A stretch of 64,000 nucleotides of DNA. Origin: Brachybacterium sillae. Lineage in GTDB: Bacteria > Actinomycetota > Actinomycetes > Actinomycetales > Dermabacteraceae. Of this stretch, positions 36,700 to 51,059 are shown piece after piece. The stretch covers positions 2,542,001 to 2,606,000 of the forward strand of contig NZ_JAFEUW010000001.1 of the NCBI RefSeq assembly GCF_025028335.1. Direction: 5' to 3'. The position numbers and the translations under genes are program-made. The notes beneath the pieces are model-generated. The model was given only the letters and a program-made list of their open reading frames with translations, was not told the DNA's origin and did no database searches. How positions within the stretch are numbered: the stretch's first letter is position 1; each line of letters begins with the position of its first letter.

Positions 36700-38226
36700 A
36701 TGACCACCCCCTCATCCCCCCATACCACCGCCGGTGGTTCCTCCTCCCTCCCGACCGCGTCCGGAACCTCTGCCCTGGATCGGTACTTCGGCATCACCCG
36801 CCGTGGCTCGACCGTCGGTCGCGAGATCCGCGGCGGTCTCGTCACGTTCTTCGCCATGTGCTACATCGTGGTGCTGAACCCCCTCATCATCGGCACCGTC
36901 CCCGACTCCACCGGTCAGTACCTCGGTGGTGGCACCGAGCCGAACATCCCCGCGGTGGCCGCGGGGACCGCTCTGATCGCCGCCCTGCTGACCCTGCTGA
37001 TGGGTGCCTGGGCCAAGTTCCCCCTGGCACTGGCCACCGGCCTCGGCCTGAACGCCTTCCTCGCCTACTCCGTCGTGTCGCTGCCGGGGATGACCTGGGC
37101 CGGCGCCATGGGCCTGGTGGTGATCGAGGGTCTGCTGGTGCTGATCCTCGTCCTGACCCGCCTGCGGCGCGCCGTCTTCCGTGCCGTCCCTGCCTTCCTG
37201 AAGTCGACGATCGGTGTCGGCATCGGTCTGTTCATCGCGTTCATCGGCCTGTTCAACGCCCGCTTCGTCACCCACGCCACCGGCACCCCGGTGCAGCTGG
37301 GCAACGACGGGGCCCTCACCGGCTGGCCCGCCCTGGTGTTCGTCGTCGGGCTGCTGCTGATGATCGTGCTCTTCGTGCGCCGGGTGCCGGGCGCCATCCT
37401 CATCGCGATCATCGTCTCGACGGTGCTGGCCATCATCATGGAGTCGGTGCTGCAGCTGGGGGCCTTCGCTCCGGCCTCCGAGTCCGATCCGGGCAACCCC
37501 GGTGGGTGGAGCATGAACGTCCCCGCCCTGCAGGGCTCCCCGATCCAGGCGCCCGACCTGTCCACCCTGTTCGAGGTGGACCTCCTCGGTGGTCTCGCCG
37601 CGGTCGGTGTCGTCGGCGCCCTCATGATCGTGTTCTCACTGCTGCTGGCCGACTTCTTCGACACCATGGGCACGATGGTCGCCGTCGCCACCGAGGGCGA
37701 CCTCCTGCAGGCCGACGGCGACATCGAGCACTCCCAGCGGATCCTCGTGGTCGACTCCCTCGCCGCGATCGCCGGCGGTCTCGGCGGTGTCTCCTCGAAC
37801 ACGAGCTACGCCGAATCCGCAGCCGGTGTCGGGGAGGGTGCCCGCACCGGTCTCGCCTCGGTGGTGACCGCTGCCTGTTTCGCGTTGACGGTGCTGTTCG
37901 CCCCACTGGTGGCGATGGTTCCCTATGAGGCCGCCACGCCCGCGCTGGTGCTCGTCGGCTTCCTCATGATGACCCAGGTGACGCAGATCGACTTCACCGA
38001 TCCGGAGGTCGCGATCCCTGCGTTCCTCACCATCATCCTCATGCCCTTCGCGTACTCCATCACCGTCGGCATGGGGGCGGGTTTCGTGACCTACGTTCTG
38101 CTGCGCGTCGTCCGTGGTCGCGCGCGAGAGGTCCACTGGTTGCTGTACGTCGTCGCGGCGCTGTTCCTGCTGTACTTCCTGCGACCGACCGTGGAGCGGC
38201 TGCTGACGGGCATCATCGGCGGCTGA
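36700..38226 (+). CDS. NCS2-family (AzgA/PbuG-type) purine permease
   Basis: 508 residues with 12-14 hydrophobic segments. N-terminal DRYFGITRRGSTVGREIRGGLVTFFAMCYIVVLNP (seen in parts) is the AzgA-group signature. ATGLGLNAFLAYSV and the conserved DFFDTMGTMVAVATE and GGLGGVSSNTSYAESAAGVGEGARTG (in parts) form the substrate/ion site. The group imports guanine/hypoxanthine or adenine with protons. Monocistronic between two terminators; exact substrate is inferred from family only. Confidence 0.9.
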   Translation: MTTPSSPHTTAGGSSSLPTASGTSALDRYFGITRRGSTVGREIRGGLVTFFAMCYIVVLNPLIIGTVPDSTGQYLGGGTEPNIPAVAAGTALIAALLTLLMGAWAKFPLALATGLGLNAFLAYSVVSLPGMTWAGAMGLVVIEGLLVLILVLTRLRRAVFRAVPAFLKSTIGVGIGLFIAFIGLFNARFVTHATGTPVQLGNDGALTGWPALVFVVGLLLMIVLFVRRVPGAILIAIIVSTVLAIIMESVLQLGAFAPASESDPGNPGGWSMNVPALQGSPIQAPDLSTLFEVDLLGGLAAVGVVGALMIVFSLLLADFFDTMGTMVAVATEGDLLQADGDIEHSQRILVVDSLAAIAGGLGGVSSNTSYAESAAGVGEGARTGLASVVTAACFALTVLFAPLVAMVPYEAATPALVLVGFLMMTQVTQIDFTDPEVAIPAFLTIILMPFAYSITVGMGAGFVTYVLLRVVRGRAREVHWLLYVVAALFLLYFLRPTVERLLTGIIGG

Positions 38227-38326
38227 TCTCCGCCCGGGCCTCTGGCCCTGCCCGGGGGCTCGCCTGGTCCTCGCCCGTTCCTCCCCTGGCGAGAACGTGT
38301 TCCGCCTGGCTCGCGACGGGACGGCC

Positions 38327-38360
38327 ACTGCGCGGCCGACGATCTCGTCGGCCGCGCAGT
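38327..38360. terminator. Bidirectional terminator between the permease gene and serC
   Basis: Perfect 14-bp stem (38327-38340 with 38347-38360) and a six-base loop, between convergent genes, ending eight bases before the serC stop. Confidence 0.8.
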
Positions 38361-38367
38361 TGACGTG

Positions 38368-39513
38368 TCAGCGGGACGCGAGGTCGACCGCGCGATCCAG
38401 CACCAGGTCGAGCACCGCGATGAGCGCCTGCACGTCCTCCTCCGGCACTGAGGGGAACGTGGCGATGCGTAGCTGGTTGCGCCCCAGCTTCCTGTAGGGC
38501 TCGATGTCGACCACCCCGTGTCGGCGCAGCAGGGCGGTCACCTCGGTGGCGTCGATGCGGGGGTCGACGTCGATGGTGGTGACGACCGTGGAGCGAGCCG
38601 CCGGCTCGGTGACGAAGAACGACAGCTCCTCACGACGCTCCACCCAGGCGTGGAGGAGTCCGCTGGTCGCTCGGGTGCGGGCGTCGGCCCAGGACAGACC
38701 TCCCTGGGCGAGCAGCCATTCGACCTGCTCCGCCAGCAGCAGCAGGGTCGCGACCGCGGGGGTGTTCAGCGTCTGCTGCTTGCGGCTGTTCGCCACGGCC
38801 ACCGGCAGGGAGAGGAACTCCGGGATCCACCGGTCGGAGGCGGCGAGTCTCTCCGCGCGCTCGAGGGCGGCGGGGGAGAGGGCCGCGAGCCAGAGACCTC
38901 CGTCGGACCCGAGGCACTTCTGCGGCGCGAAGTAGTAGGCGTCGATGCCCTGCAGATCGACCGCCACGCCACCGGCCGCGGAGGTCCCGTCGACGAGGAC
39001 CAGCTGGTCGGACCGTGCACCCTGCGAACGAGTGACGGGGGAGAGCACGCCGGTGGAGGTCTCGTTGTGGGGGTAGGCGTAGACGTCGACCTCGTCCGAG
39101 GCCTCCACCTGTGCGAGGGAACCGGGTTCGGCTCGCCGGACATAGGGGTCCTCGAGGAACGGCGCCGCGTCGACGGCGGAGGCGAACTTCCCGGAGAACT
39201 CACCGTGCACGGCGTGCTGCGAGCGGCGCTCGATGAGGCACAGCGTGGCGATGTCCCAGAAGGCGGTCGACCCGCCGTTGCCGAGCACGATCTCGTGGCC
39301 GTCCGGCAGGGCGAAGAGGGCGCTCAGGCCCTCGCGCACCCGTCGCACCAGATCCTTCACGGGGGCCTGACGGTGGGAGGTGCCCAGCAGGGTGCGGCCG
39401 GCGCCGGTGAGGGTCTCGATCTGCGCGGGACGGATGCGGGATGGCCCCGCCCCGAAGCGCCCGTCGGCGGGCAGCAGCGCATCGGGGATCTCAAGGTCCT
39501 GCAGGGAGGTCAT
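38368..39513 (-). CDS. serC: Phosphoserine transaminase
   Basis: 381 residues from ATG 39513 (GGAAGGA upstream). Actinobacterial SerC type: FGAGPSRIRPAQI, LGTSHRQAPVKDLV, GNGGSTAFWDIA, NETSTGV, LVDGTSAAGG and the PLP lysine in YYFAPQKCLGSDGG. It transfers an amino group from Glu to 3-phosphohydroxypyruvate in serine synthesis. The open frame runs on upstream to 40377 but lacks conserved sequence there. Divergent from menG. Confidence 0.95.
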   Translation of the reverse strand: MTSLQDLEIPDALLPADGRFGAGPSRIRPAQIETLTGAGRTLLGTSHRQAPVKDLVRRVREGLSALFALPDGHEIVLGNGGSTAFWDIATLCLIERRSQHAVHGEFSGKFASAVDAAPFLEDPYVRRAEPGSLAQVEASDEVDVYAYPHNETSTGVLSPVTRSQGARSDQLVLVDGTSAAGGVAVDLQGIDAYYFAPQKCLGSDGGLWLAALSPAALERAERLAASDRWIPEFLSLPVAVANSRKQQTLNTPAVATLLLLAEQVEWLLAQGGLSWADARTRATSGLLHAWVERREELSFFVTEPAARSTVVTTIDVDPRIDATEVTALLRRHGVVDIEPYRKLGRNQLRIATFPSVPEEDVQALIAVLDLVLDRAVDLASR

Positions 39514-39702
39514 GGTGGTGGTCCTTCCGGGAGGGCCGCCGGGGGCAGCGTGGTCGGAGGTCCCATGGGGGCCGTGGGGCCGCCGCGTGGGTGGAACCCC
39601 GCCATTGTGGTCCCAGACACCCGACGGGCGCTGGAGATGACAGTGGGCGGAACGAGGGGCCCGGTTCGGGGAACGTCCGGGACGTGATGCGAGGATGACG
39701 CC

Positions 39703-40410
39703 ATGACGCGAGCCGATCTCAGGAAGCAGCCCTTCGACGTGGCGAGGATGTTCGACGGCGTGGCCGCCCGGTACGACCTCGTCAACGACATCGCCGCACT
39801 CGGGCAGGTGCGCTCCTGGCGGCGGGCGATGGTCGATGCAGTCGCACCGACGCCGGGAGCGATGGTCCTGGACGTCGCCGCGGGCACCGGTACCTCCACC
39901 GAGGCGCTCCGGCGCGCAGGAGCGCGTGCCCTGGCCGCGGACTTCTCCGCCGGAATGGTGGCCGAGGGGCGGGAGCGCCACCGTCAGGTGCCGTTCGTGC
40001 TCGCCGACGCCACCAGGCTGCCGTTCGCCGACGACGCCTTCGACGCCGCCACGATCTCCTTCGGGCTGCGCAATGTGCAGGAGCCGATGGCCGCTGTGCG
40101 GGAGATGATGCGCGTCGTGCGACCGGGGGGACGTATCGTCATCTGTGAGTTCTCCACGCCGACGCCCCGTCTGCTGCGAGCGGCGTACCGGACCTACCTG
40201 CCGCGAGTCATGACCCGCATGGCCCGCTTCACCTCGAGCGCCCCCGAGGCGTACCAGTACCTTGCCGAGTCGATCGCCGCATGGCCGGACCAGGAGGCTC
40301 TGCGCGAGCAGCTGCATGCCCAGGGACTGGGCGAGGTGCGCTATCGCAACCTCACCGGGGGGATCGTGGCTCTGCACCGGGGCGTTGTACCGGCTGACCG
40401 GGCTCGCTGA
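39703..40410 (+). CDS. menG: Demethylmenaquinone methyltransferase
   Basis: 235 residues. UbiE/MenG SAM methyltransferase: [20 protein letters not shown] loop [43 protein letters not shown], and the final [14 protein letters not shown]. It performs the last step of menaquinone synthesis, fitting an NDH-2/menaquinone respiratory chain. A GAGGAT box six bases before the ATG suggests a leaderless message. Confidence 0.95.
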   Translation: MTRADLRKQPFDVARMFDGVAARYDLVNDIAALGQVRSWRRAMVDAVAPTPGAMVLDVAAGTGTSTEALRRAGARALAADFSAGMVAEGRERHRQVPFVLADATRLPFADDAFDAATISFGLRNVQEPMAAVREMMRVVRPGGRIVICEFSTPTPRLLRAAYRTYLPRVMTRMARFTSSAPEAYQYLAESIAAWPDQEALREQLHAQGLGEVRYRNLTGGIVALHRGVVPADRAR

Positions 40411-40541
40411 GCGCTCGATCGTGCCCCGGGGAGCAGACGCCGGAGGATGCGGCGACCTGGGATGCGGCGCGGCGGGCGGAGGCGCGCGACGGCTGGGCGC
40501 AGGATGTGTCGCAGAGCACGCCCAGAAAAGGCCCTCTGAGC
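40411..40541. other. Spacer upstream of the rrn promoters
   Basis: No gene. GC-rich sequence between menG and the first rrn promoter; no clear menG terminator hairpin. Confidence 0.4.
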
Positions 40542-40570
40542 TTGCGCACCCCCGTGGGGCCGTCTAATGT
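40542..40570 (+). promoter_or_regulatory. rrn promoter P1
   Basis: TTGCGC, 17-base spacer, TAATGT. Upstream member of a tandem pair about 320 bp before 16S. Confidence 0.6.
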
Positions 40571-40684
40571 ATTCACTCGTGCCCGGCCGACGGGGACAGC
40601 GCAACGGAGAGATCCGAACCGCAGACATCGTCGGCGACGAGGGTTCTCCACTCCCCAGCGAGATGCGGATCACACCGAATCGAG

Positions 40685-40713
40685 TTGACAGAGCGGAACG
40701 GAGGGTCTAAGCT
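40685..40713 (+). promoter_or_regulatory. rrn promoter P2
   Basis: TTGACA, 17-base spacer, TAAGCT: the best sigma70-type promoter in the window. It would give a leader of about 170 nt that includes AT-rich hairpins (CCAAATATTTTGTTTGG near 40808) likely used in antitermination or processing. Confidence 0.75.
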
Positions 40714-40889
40714 ATAAGGGTTGCCTCGGAGCGAAGAACTCAGAGAGTTCGGAACACTGAGTGCGCGTGTTGCTTGATATCTCAATAGCGTGTCTGTTTG
40801 TTGATGCCAAATATTTTGTTTGGCAGTGAGGACAACAGCAAGTTTTTGCTGGTTGTTCGTATCTGCCGGGATCTTCGGATTCCATAGGT

Positions 40890-45836
<4,947 letters not shown>

Positions 45837-45962
45837 CACTTTTGCGTGTTGCTGTGTGCTCGCGTTCACTGTGCGGTTCTCGGGGAGCAATCCCGGGCCG
45901 CTTGCCGGGGTTCTTTTGGGAGCTTGGGTGGGTGGTGTGGGGGCTGGTTTAGGTCTCGTCGT

Positions 45963-46081
45963 GTTACGGTGGTCATAGCGTCGGGGAAACGCCCGGTTCC
46001 ATTCCGAACCCGGTAGCTAAGCTCGACAGCGCCGATGGTACTGCACTCGGGAGGGTGTGGGAGAGTAGGACGCCGCCGGAC
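45963..46081 (+). rRNA. rrf: 5S ribosomal RNA
   Basis: About 119 nt: GTTACGGTGGTCATAGCG at the 5' end, CCGAACCCGG in the middle and GGGAGAGTAGGACGCCGCCGG at the 3' end, which pairs with the 5' end. It lies 126 nt after 23S. Confidence 0.95.
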
Positions 46082-46101
46082 ATCTTCATGGTGGGTCGGG
46101 A

Positions 46102-46132
46102 GTTCCCGGTCCTGGTCACGGGCCCCTTTTTT
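46102..46132 (+). terminator. rrn operon terminator
   Basis: Imperfect GC hairpin (GTTCCCGGTCC... CACGGGCCCC) followed by a T6 run, 20 bp after 5S. A second T7 run near 46176 could be a back-up. Confidence 0.6.
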
Positions 46133-46453
46133 GTGGGGTGTGTGGTCGGGGTTGGTTGAGCTCCCGGCCCATTCTTTTTTTGTGCCTGCTGCCGTCCGGG
46201 GTGGGGTGGGGATTCGGGGATGCTCTCTCGCGGGTCGCGGGTCGCGGGGTGCGGGTCGCGGGTCGTGGCTGGTGGGGTGTTCCCGGGTGCCGGCGTGGAC
46301 GGTCTGGCACCCCCGGCGGGGCGGCCGTGGACACATCTCCGGCAGGCACCGGTGAGAGCTGTCACGGTTGTTGTGGACAAGCTGTGTAGGGGCTGACAGG
46401 TGTCCTAGATTGGCTCTACTGGAAGTACGTCTAACGTCATAGAGGGGCATCAG
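46133..46453. other. Spacer between rrn and the TPR-like gene
   Basis: About 320 bases with G-rich runs (CGCGGGTCGCGG-type repeats around 46230-46265). No gene. CTGACA (46393) and TCTACT (46417) spaced by 18 may be the promoter of the next gene. Confidence 0.35.
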
Positions 46454-48133
46454 GTGTCAGAGCACCGTGGAGGTCGCGAGCGCGACGACGAAGCCCGCGC
46501 ACCGCGGGGACGTGACCGTGAGGGTCGCGAGAGCACTCATGCACGCCGCCCCGACCAGGCGCGACGTCCCCGGAGCGACGGTGGACGTTCCCGGAGCGAC
46601 AGTGATGGCCGACGGGTCGCCCCTCGACGAGATGGCGGTGACCGCCCGTGGCGGGGCCGCGGCGACCGTGAGGAGACTGCGGAACGGTCGTGGCGTGCTT
46701 CTCGTCCCCGTCGTGACGAGGGTCCGGATCGGGGCGGCCGCGACCGTTTCAGTCGCGACGCCTCTCGTTCCCGCTCCGATCGGCACGAGACGCGCCGCGA
46801 CGGCGAGCGGTTCGACCGGGCGCGCGACGGTGAGCGTTTCGGCCGGACGCGTGGCGGTGAGCGTTTTGACCGTGGTCGGAACGACGCGCGTTCTCGCCGC
46901 CCTGAGGGGGACCGCGGCGAACGCGATCGCTTCGGAGGCGATGCACGCGAGCGGCGGGAGGATCGCTGGACCGAAGGCACCCGTCGCGACGATGCCCGAG
47001 GTGGGGATCGCCGCCGCCCCGCACGTCGGGACGGTTTCGCCGGCGATCGACGCAGGGGAGAGCATCGCGGTGACCACGCCGACCACCGGCGTCGGGACGA
47101 CAACCATGGATGGGGCGGGCGTTCCGACGAGCCGTTCGGGCGCAGTCGGTCAGGACGGCCGGGCCAGTCCCGGCGGGAGACCCAGCGACTCGAAGAGCCC
47201 GTGGTGCCCGAGGAGATCACCGGTCGCGAGCTCGACGCCGAGGTGCGTGAGGAACTGCGTGCCCTGAGCAAGGAGACCGCCCACCGGGTCAGCCGCCACC
47301 TCGTCGCCGCCACCGCGCTCCTGGACGGGGATCCGCTGCTGGCGCTGCGCCATGCACAGTTCGCCGCGCGCCTCGGGGGACGCATCGGTGCTGTCCGGGA
47401 GGTCTACGGCGTCGTCGCGTACGAGAACGGCGAATACCGCACGGCGATCCGCGAACTGCGCACCGCCATGCGCATCACGGGTCGGCATGACCTGGTTCCC
47501 CTGCTCGCCGATTCGGAGCGCGGCCTGGGTCGCCCCGAGAAGGCTCTCGACCTGGCCGCATCGACCGATGTCGGCTCCCTGGATGCCGCCGCCACCATCG
47601 AACTCATGATCGTGGTGGCCGGTGCTTACGCCGACACGGGGGATGTCGCCACGGCGCTCGCCTCGCTGGAGGGCCCCGCCCTGCGTCACAAGGTCGGCGG
47701 GGCGTGGCCGGTGCGCCTGTGGGTCGCGTACGCCGATCTGCTGGACCGGGCGGAGCGTCGCGAAGAGGCCCGTCGCTGGCTGACCCTCGCGGCGGATGCC
47801 GACACCGAGGGGCTCACCGACGCCGCCGAACGGCTCGGCCGGCCACCGGTCGTGCCGCCGCAACCGCAGGAGACCAGCTGGGAGGACGACGAATCGGTGA
47901 CCGTCGTCGACGCCTGGTCGGATGAGGACGAGGACTCCGAGGGCGACGCGGACGAGGGTGACGACTCCCGTCAGCGCGATGCGCACGACGAGATGATGGA
48001 GGAACGGGAGGGCGCCCCCGAGGACGCCACCGAGCAGGCCGGCATCGGCGGGAGCGGCGCGACCGAGAGCGGCGCGACCGAGGAAGGTGCCGCGACGGAC
48101 CTCGACCGGGACCCGGAGGATGACGCCGCGTGA
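46454..48133 (+). CDS. Large protein with Arg/Asp/Gly-rich disordered N-terminus and TPR-like core
   Basis: 559 residues from GTG 46454. Residues 1-255 are almost wholly Arg, Asp, Gly, Glu and Ser (RRDGGDRPWRGRGD; DGERFDRARDGERFGR repeats), strongly charged and disordered. Residues about 265-460 are helical with a TPR-like layout (ALLDGDPLLALRHAQFAARLGG; VVAYENGEYRTAIRELRTAMRI; ALDLAAS). The tail is acidic. The helical core is widespread in actinobacteria upstream of the HAD-tlyA genes, without known function. RG/RD-rich tails often bind RNA, and the position after rrn and before rRNA methyltransferase TlyA makes a ribosome-related role possible (inference). It overlaps the HAD gene. Confidence 0.85.
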   Translation: MSEHRGGRERDDEARAPRGRDREGRESTHARRPDQARRPRSDGGRSRSDSDGRRVAPRRDGGDRPWRGRGDREETAERSWRASRPRRDEGPDRGGRDRFSRDASRSRSDRHETRRDGERFDRARDGERFGRTRGGERFDRGRNDARSRRPEGDRGERDRFGGDARERREDRWTEGTRRDDARGGDRRRPARRDGFAGDRRRGEHRGDHADHRRRDDNHGWGGRSDEPFGRSRSGRPGQSRRETQRLEEPVVPEEITGRELDAEVREELRALSKETAHRVSRHLVAATALLDGDPLLALRHAQFAARLGGRIGAVREVYGVVAYENGEYRTAIRELRTAMRITGRHDLVPLLADSERGLGRPEKALDLAASTDVGSLDAAATIELMIVVAGAYADTGDVATALASLEGPALRHKVGGAWPVRLWVAYADLLDRAERREEARRWLTLAADADTEGLTDAAERLGRPPVVPPQPQETSWEDDESVTVVDAWSDEDEDSEGDADEGDDSRQRDAHDEMMEEREGAPEDATEQAGIGGSGATESGATEEGAATDLDRDPEDDAA

Positions 48134-49140
48134 TCCGCCCCGTCGTCCCCTCCCTGCTCGACCGTTACGACGCTCTGCTGGTCGATCTCGACGGCACGCT
48201 GATCCACGGCGCCCGCCCGATCCCGCACGCCGCCGAGGGTCTCCGGGCCGCGCGCCGAGCGGGCCTCGGCATCGGCTTCGCGACCAACAATGCTTCCCGG
48301 TCCGCCCAGCAGACCGCGGAACACCTCGGGGAGGCCGGGATCGACGCCTCCGCTGACGAGGTCATCAGCTCCCCGCAGGTGGCGGCGGCCTTGCTCGCGC
48401 AGCAGCTCGACCCCGCCGCGACCGTCCTGGTGGTGGGATCCGACGCCCTGGCGGCCCAGATCCGCGAGGTCGGTCTCACCCCGGTCGACCGCGACCGTGA
48501 GGACGTCGTCGCGGTGGTGCAGGGGTTCGCCCCGGATCTCGCCTGGCCGCTGCTCGCGGAGGGCGCGTACGCGCTGCGCCGCGGAGCCGCATGGATGGCC
48601 ACGAACGTCGACGCCACGCTCCCCACGGAACGCGGCCTCGCCCCCGGCAACGGATCCCTGGTCGCTGCCCTCGCCCACGCCACCGGTCGTCGCCCCGAGG
48701 TGGCCGGCAAACCCGCGCCCGGCATGTTCCAGGAGGCCGCGCGCCGTCTCGGGGCCGATCGGCCCCTGGTGGTGGGGGACCGGCTCGACACCGACATCGA
48801 GGGCGCCAGCGCCGCGGGCCTGGACAGCCTGTTCGTCCTCACCGGGGTGAACACCGTGGAGGATGCCCTGCGCGCGATCCCCGCCCAGCGTCCGACCTGG
48901 GTGCGGGCGGACCTGTCGACCCTCGGTGCCGCCGCCCCCGAGCCGGTGATCACCGCCGACGGTTCCAGCGCTCGGTGCGCCCGCAGCAGCGCCCGCTGGG
49001 TCGACGGCGACCTGGAACTGCGCGGGGCCGACAATGACCCCGACGCCGCCCAGTGCGCCCTCGCTCTGCTGCGTCGGCACCTTCCGGAGGACGCCTTCAC
49101 CGGGCAGCTGCGCCGCAGCGGGGCCGAGGCCGGTGCCTGA
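48130..49140 (+). CDS. HAD-IIA family sugar/nucleotide phosphatase (NagD-like)
   Basis: 336 residues from GTG 48130 (overlaps the previous stop). HAD motif I LLVDLDGTLIHG, motif II FATNNASRS, Lys in EVAGKPAPGMF, and motif III/IV VVGDRLDTDIEGASAAG. The C2-type cap lies between. A C-terminal extension of about 80 residues (ADGSSARCARSSARWVDGDLELR) is common in actinobacterial homologues. Probably dephosphorylates small phosphoesters (p-nitrophenyl phosphate/glycerol phosphate type); natural substrate unknown. Confidence 0.88.
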   Translation: MIRPVVPSLLDRYDALLVDLDGTLIHGARPIPHAAEGLRAARRAGLGIGFATNNASRSAQQTAEHLGEAGIDASADEVISSPQVAAALLAQQLDPAATVLVVGSDALAAQIREVGLTPVDRDREDVVAVVQGFAPDLAWPLLAEGAYALRRGAAWMATNVDATLPTERGLAPGNGSLVAALAHATGRRPEVAGKPAPGMFQEAARRLGADRPLVVGDRLDTDIEGASAAGLDSLFVLTGVNTVEDALRAIPAQRPTWVRADLSTLGAAAPEPVITADGSSARCARSSARWVDGDLELRGADNDPDAAQCALALLRRHLPEDAFTGQLRRSGAEAGA

Positions 49141-50083
49141 ACCGCTGCCCCGTCAGGACCCTCACGACGTGTTCGCACGCGCGGGTGGCACGTCGAGAGC
49201 GGGCGCACCCGCTGGAGACTTCGCGCCGTCGCGCCGCCTCGACCTGGCCCTCGTCGACCGGGGTCTCGCGCGCTCCCGCACCCACGCCCAGCGGATCCTC
49301 GCCGAGGGCCGCGTGCGTCTGGCCGGTCGTCCCGCCACCAAGGCCTCCGCGCCTGTCGGCCCGGCCGACCGGCTCGAGGTCGTCGATGTTCCTGACGGCG
49401 TCGAGTACGCCTCCCGCGCGGCCCACAAACTCCTCGGCGCCCTCGAGGAGCTCGACCTGTCCCCGCGGGGGCTGCGCTGCCTCGACGCCGGCGCCTCCAC
49501 CGGTGGCTTCACCGACGTCCTGCTGAGACGCGGAGCCTCCCGCGTCCTCGCCGTCGACATCGGCCACGACCAGCTCGCGCCGCACCTCGCCGCCGATCCC
49601 CGCGTCGAGGTCCGCGACGGCGTCAACCTGCGTGATCTGTGTCCCCGGGACGTCGACCCGCCCGTCGACCTCACCGTGGCGGACCTGTCCTTCATCTCCC
49701 TCCGCACCGTCCTGCCGGCCCTGCACGGTGTCACCCGCCCCGACGGAGCCCTGCTGCTCATGGTCAAACCGCAGTTCGAAGTGGGGCGCCGCGCCCTGCC
49801 CAAGGGTGGTGTCGTCACCGACCCGCGGGCCCGCCGCGACGCCGTGCTCGGGGTGGTCGAGACGGCCCATGACCTGGGCCTGGGGCTGGAGGGTGCCGGG
49901 CGGTCCCGCCTACCCGGCCAGGACGGCAACGTCGAGTGCTTCATCCACCTGCGCGGCCTCCACAGCGCCTCCCCGGACGCGCAGGCCGTCTATGACATGA
50001 TCGAGCGCGCGACCGGAGCGTCGGAGGCGGACCGGCCCGGACGGTCCGCCGCGCACGGACCCGGCCGCGGCACGACCTGCTGA
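49133..50083 (+). CDS. tlyA: TlyA-family rRNA (cytidine-2'-O)-methyltransferase
   Basis: 316 residues from GTG 49133, which overlaps the HAD stop. The N-terminal S4 RNA-binding domain (RRLDLALVDRGLARSRTHAQRILAEGRVRL, seen in parts) is followed by a FtsJ-like SAM domain with CLDAGASTGGFTDVLL, VAVDIGHDQLAPHL, DLTVADLSFISLRTVLPAL and MVKPQFEVGR. TlyA methylates C1409 of 16S and, in some species, C1920 of 23S. It also shapes capreomycin sensitivity. Adjacent to nadK-recN, as in mycobacteria. Confidence 0.93.
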   Translation: MPEPLPRQDPHDVFARAGGTSRAGAPAGDFAPSRRLDLALVDRGLARSRTHAQRILAEGRVRLAGRPATKASAPVGPADRLEVVDVPDGVEYASRAAHKLLGALEELDLSPRGLRCLDAGASTGGFTDVLLRRGASRVLAVDIGHDQLAPHLAADPRVEVRDGVNLRDLCPRDVDPPVDLTVADLSFISLRTVLPALHGVTRPDGALLLMVKPQFEVGRRALPKGGVVTDPRARRDAVLGVVETAHDLGLGLEGAGRSRLPGQDGNVECFIHLRGLHSASPDAQAVYDMIERATGASEADRPGRSAAHGPGRGTTC

Positions 50084-50120
50084 CCGCGCACCGACCTGGA
50101 GGACAAGGAGCTCTGGAGGC

Positions 50121-51059
50121 ATGAGGCGCTTTCTGCTGTACGCGCATACGGGGCGCGAGGCGGCACTGACGGCGCTCACCGCGATCGTCACGGAGATGCG
50201 GCACCATGACGTGCGCGGTGTCCTCATCGATGAGCAGGTCGACGAGATCCTCTCCGGCGACCTCGCCGACGCCGATCTGCGCTCCCTCCTGACCGGTGGT
50301 GCCGTCGACGTCCTGGACAGCGTCTCCGCCGCCGACGCCGTGGAGCTCGCGATCGTGCTGGGTGGTGACGGCACCATCCTGCGGGCCCTCGAGGTGGTGC
50401 GGGAGGCCGACGTCCCCGTGCACGGGGTGAACCTCGGTCACGTCGGGTTCCTCGCCGAGAGCGAGGTCGCCGACCTCGCCTTCACCGTGCGGCGGCTGCT
50501 CGCAGGGGAGTACGTGATCGAGCCGCGCAGTGCCCTCGACGTGCGGGTGTTCGACGCCGATGACCGGCTCCTCGCGACCCACTGGGCGCTCAACGAGGCG
50601 TCGCTGGAGAAGGCCGACCGGCAGAAGATGCTGCTGGTGGTGATCGAGATCGACGGCCGCCCGGTGTCGTCCTTCGGCTGCGACGGGGTGCTGCTGTCCA
50701 CCTCGACCGGGTCGACCGCCTACGCCTTCAGTGCCGGCGGCCCCGTGGTGTGGCCCGAGGTCGACGCCCTGGTGGTGGTGCCGCTCGCGGCCCACGCCCT
50801 GTTCGCGCGGCCGCTGGTGCTGGGACGGTCCTCGCAGGCGGCGGTGGAGATCAGCCCCGAGAACCGCGACCTGGGGGTGCTGACCCTCGACGGTCGTCGG
50901 GTCGAGGAGATCCGCCCCGGCATGCGGTTGGAGGCGACGTTGTCCGAGCAGTCGGTGCGCCTGGTGCGCCTGCACCGCACCCCCTTCGCGGACCGCCTGG
51001 TGGAGAAGTTCGAGCTGCCGGTCGAGGGATGGCGCGGCCGCGGCCCGGGAGCCGCCTGA
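50121..51059 (+). CDS. nadK: NAD kinase
   Basis: 312 residues. ATG 50121 has GGAGG just upstream. Catalytic LGGDGTILRA, NLGHVGFLAE, the NE/D-type NAD site HWALNEASLEK, GDGVLLSTSTGSTAYAFSAGGPVVWP (in parts) and the C-terminal beta-hairpin. It phosphorylates NAD to NADP. The stop overlaps recN (TGATG). Confidence 0.95.
   Translation: MRRFLLYAHTGREAALTALTAIVTEMRHHDVRGVLIDEQVDEILSGDLADADLRSLLTGGAVDVLDSVSAADAVELAIVLGGDGTILRALEVVREADVPVHGVNLGHVGFLAESEVADLAFTVRRLLAGEYVIEPRSALDVRVFDADDRLLATHWALNEASLEKADRQKMLLVVIEIDGRPVSSFGCDGVLLSTSTGSTAYAFSAGGPVVWPEVDALVVVPLAAHALFARPLVLGRSSQAAVEISPENRDLGVLTLDGRRVEEIRPGMRLEATLSEQSVRLVRLHRTPFADRLVEKFELPVEGWRGRGPGAA

Noticed and set aside
38368-40377. Extended serC frame to 669 codons
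   Set aside because: Only the part from ATG 39513 matches SerC and has a ribosome site. The upstream part is antisense to menG.
46467-47385. Long open frames on both strands over the Arg/Asp-rich gene
   Set aside because: They arise from the repetitive CGN/GAC codon pattern of the real gene. Composition is low-complexity and there are no domains.
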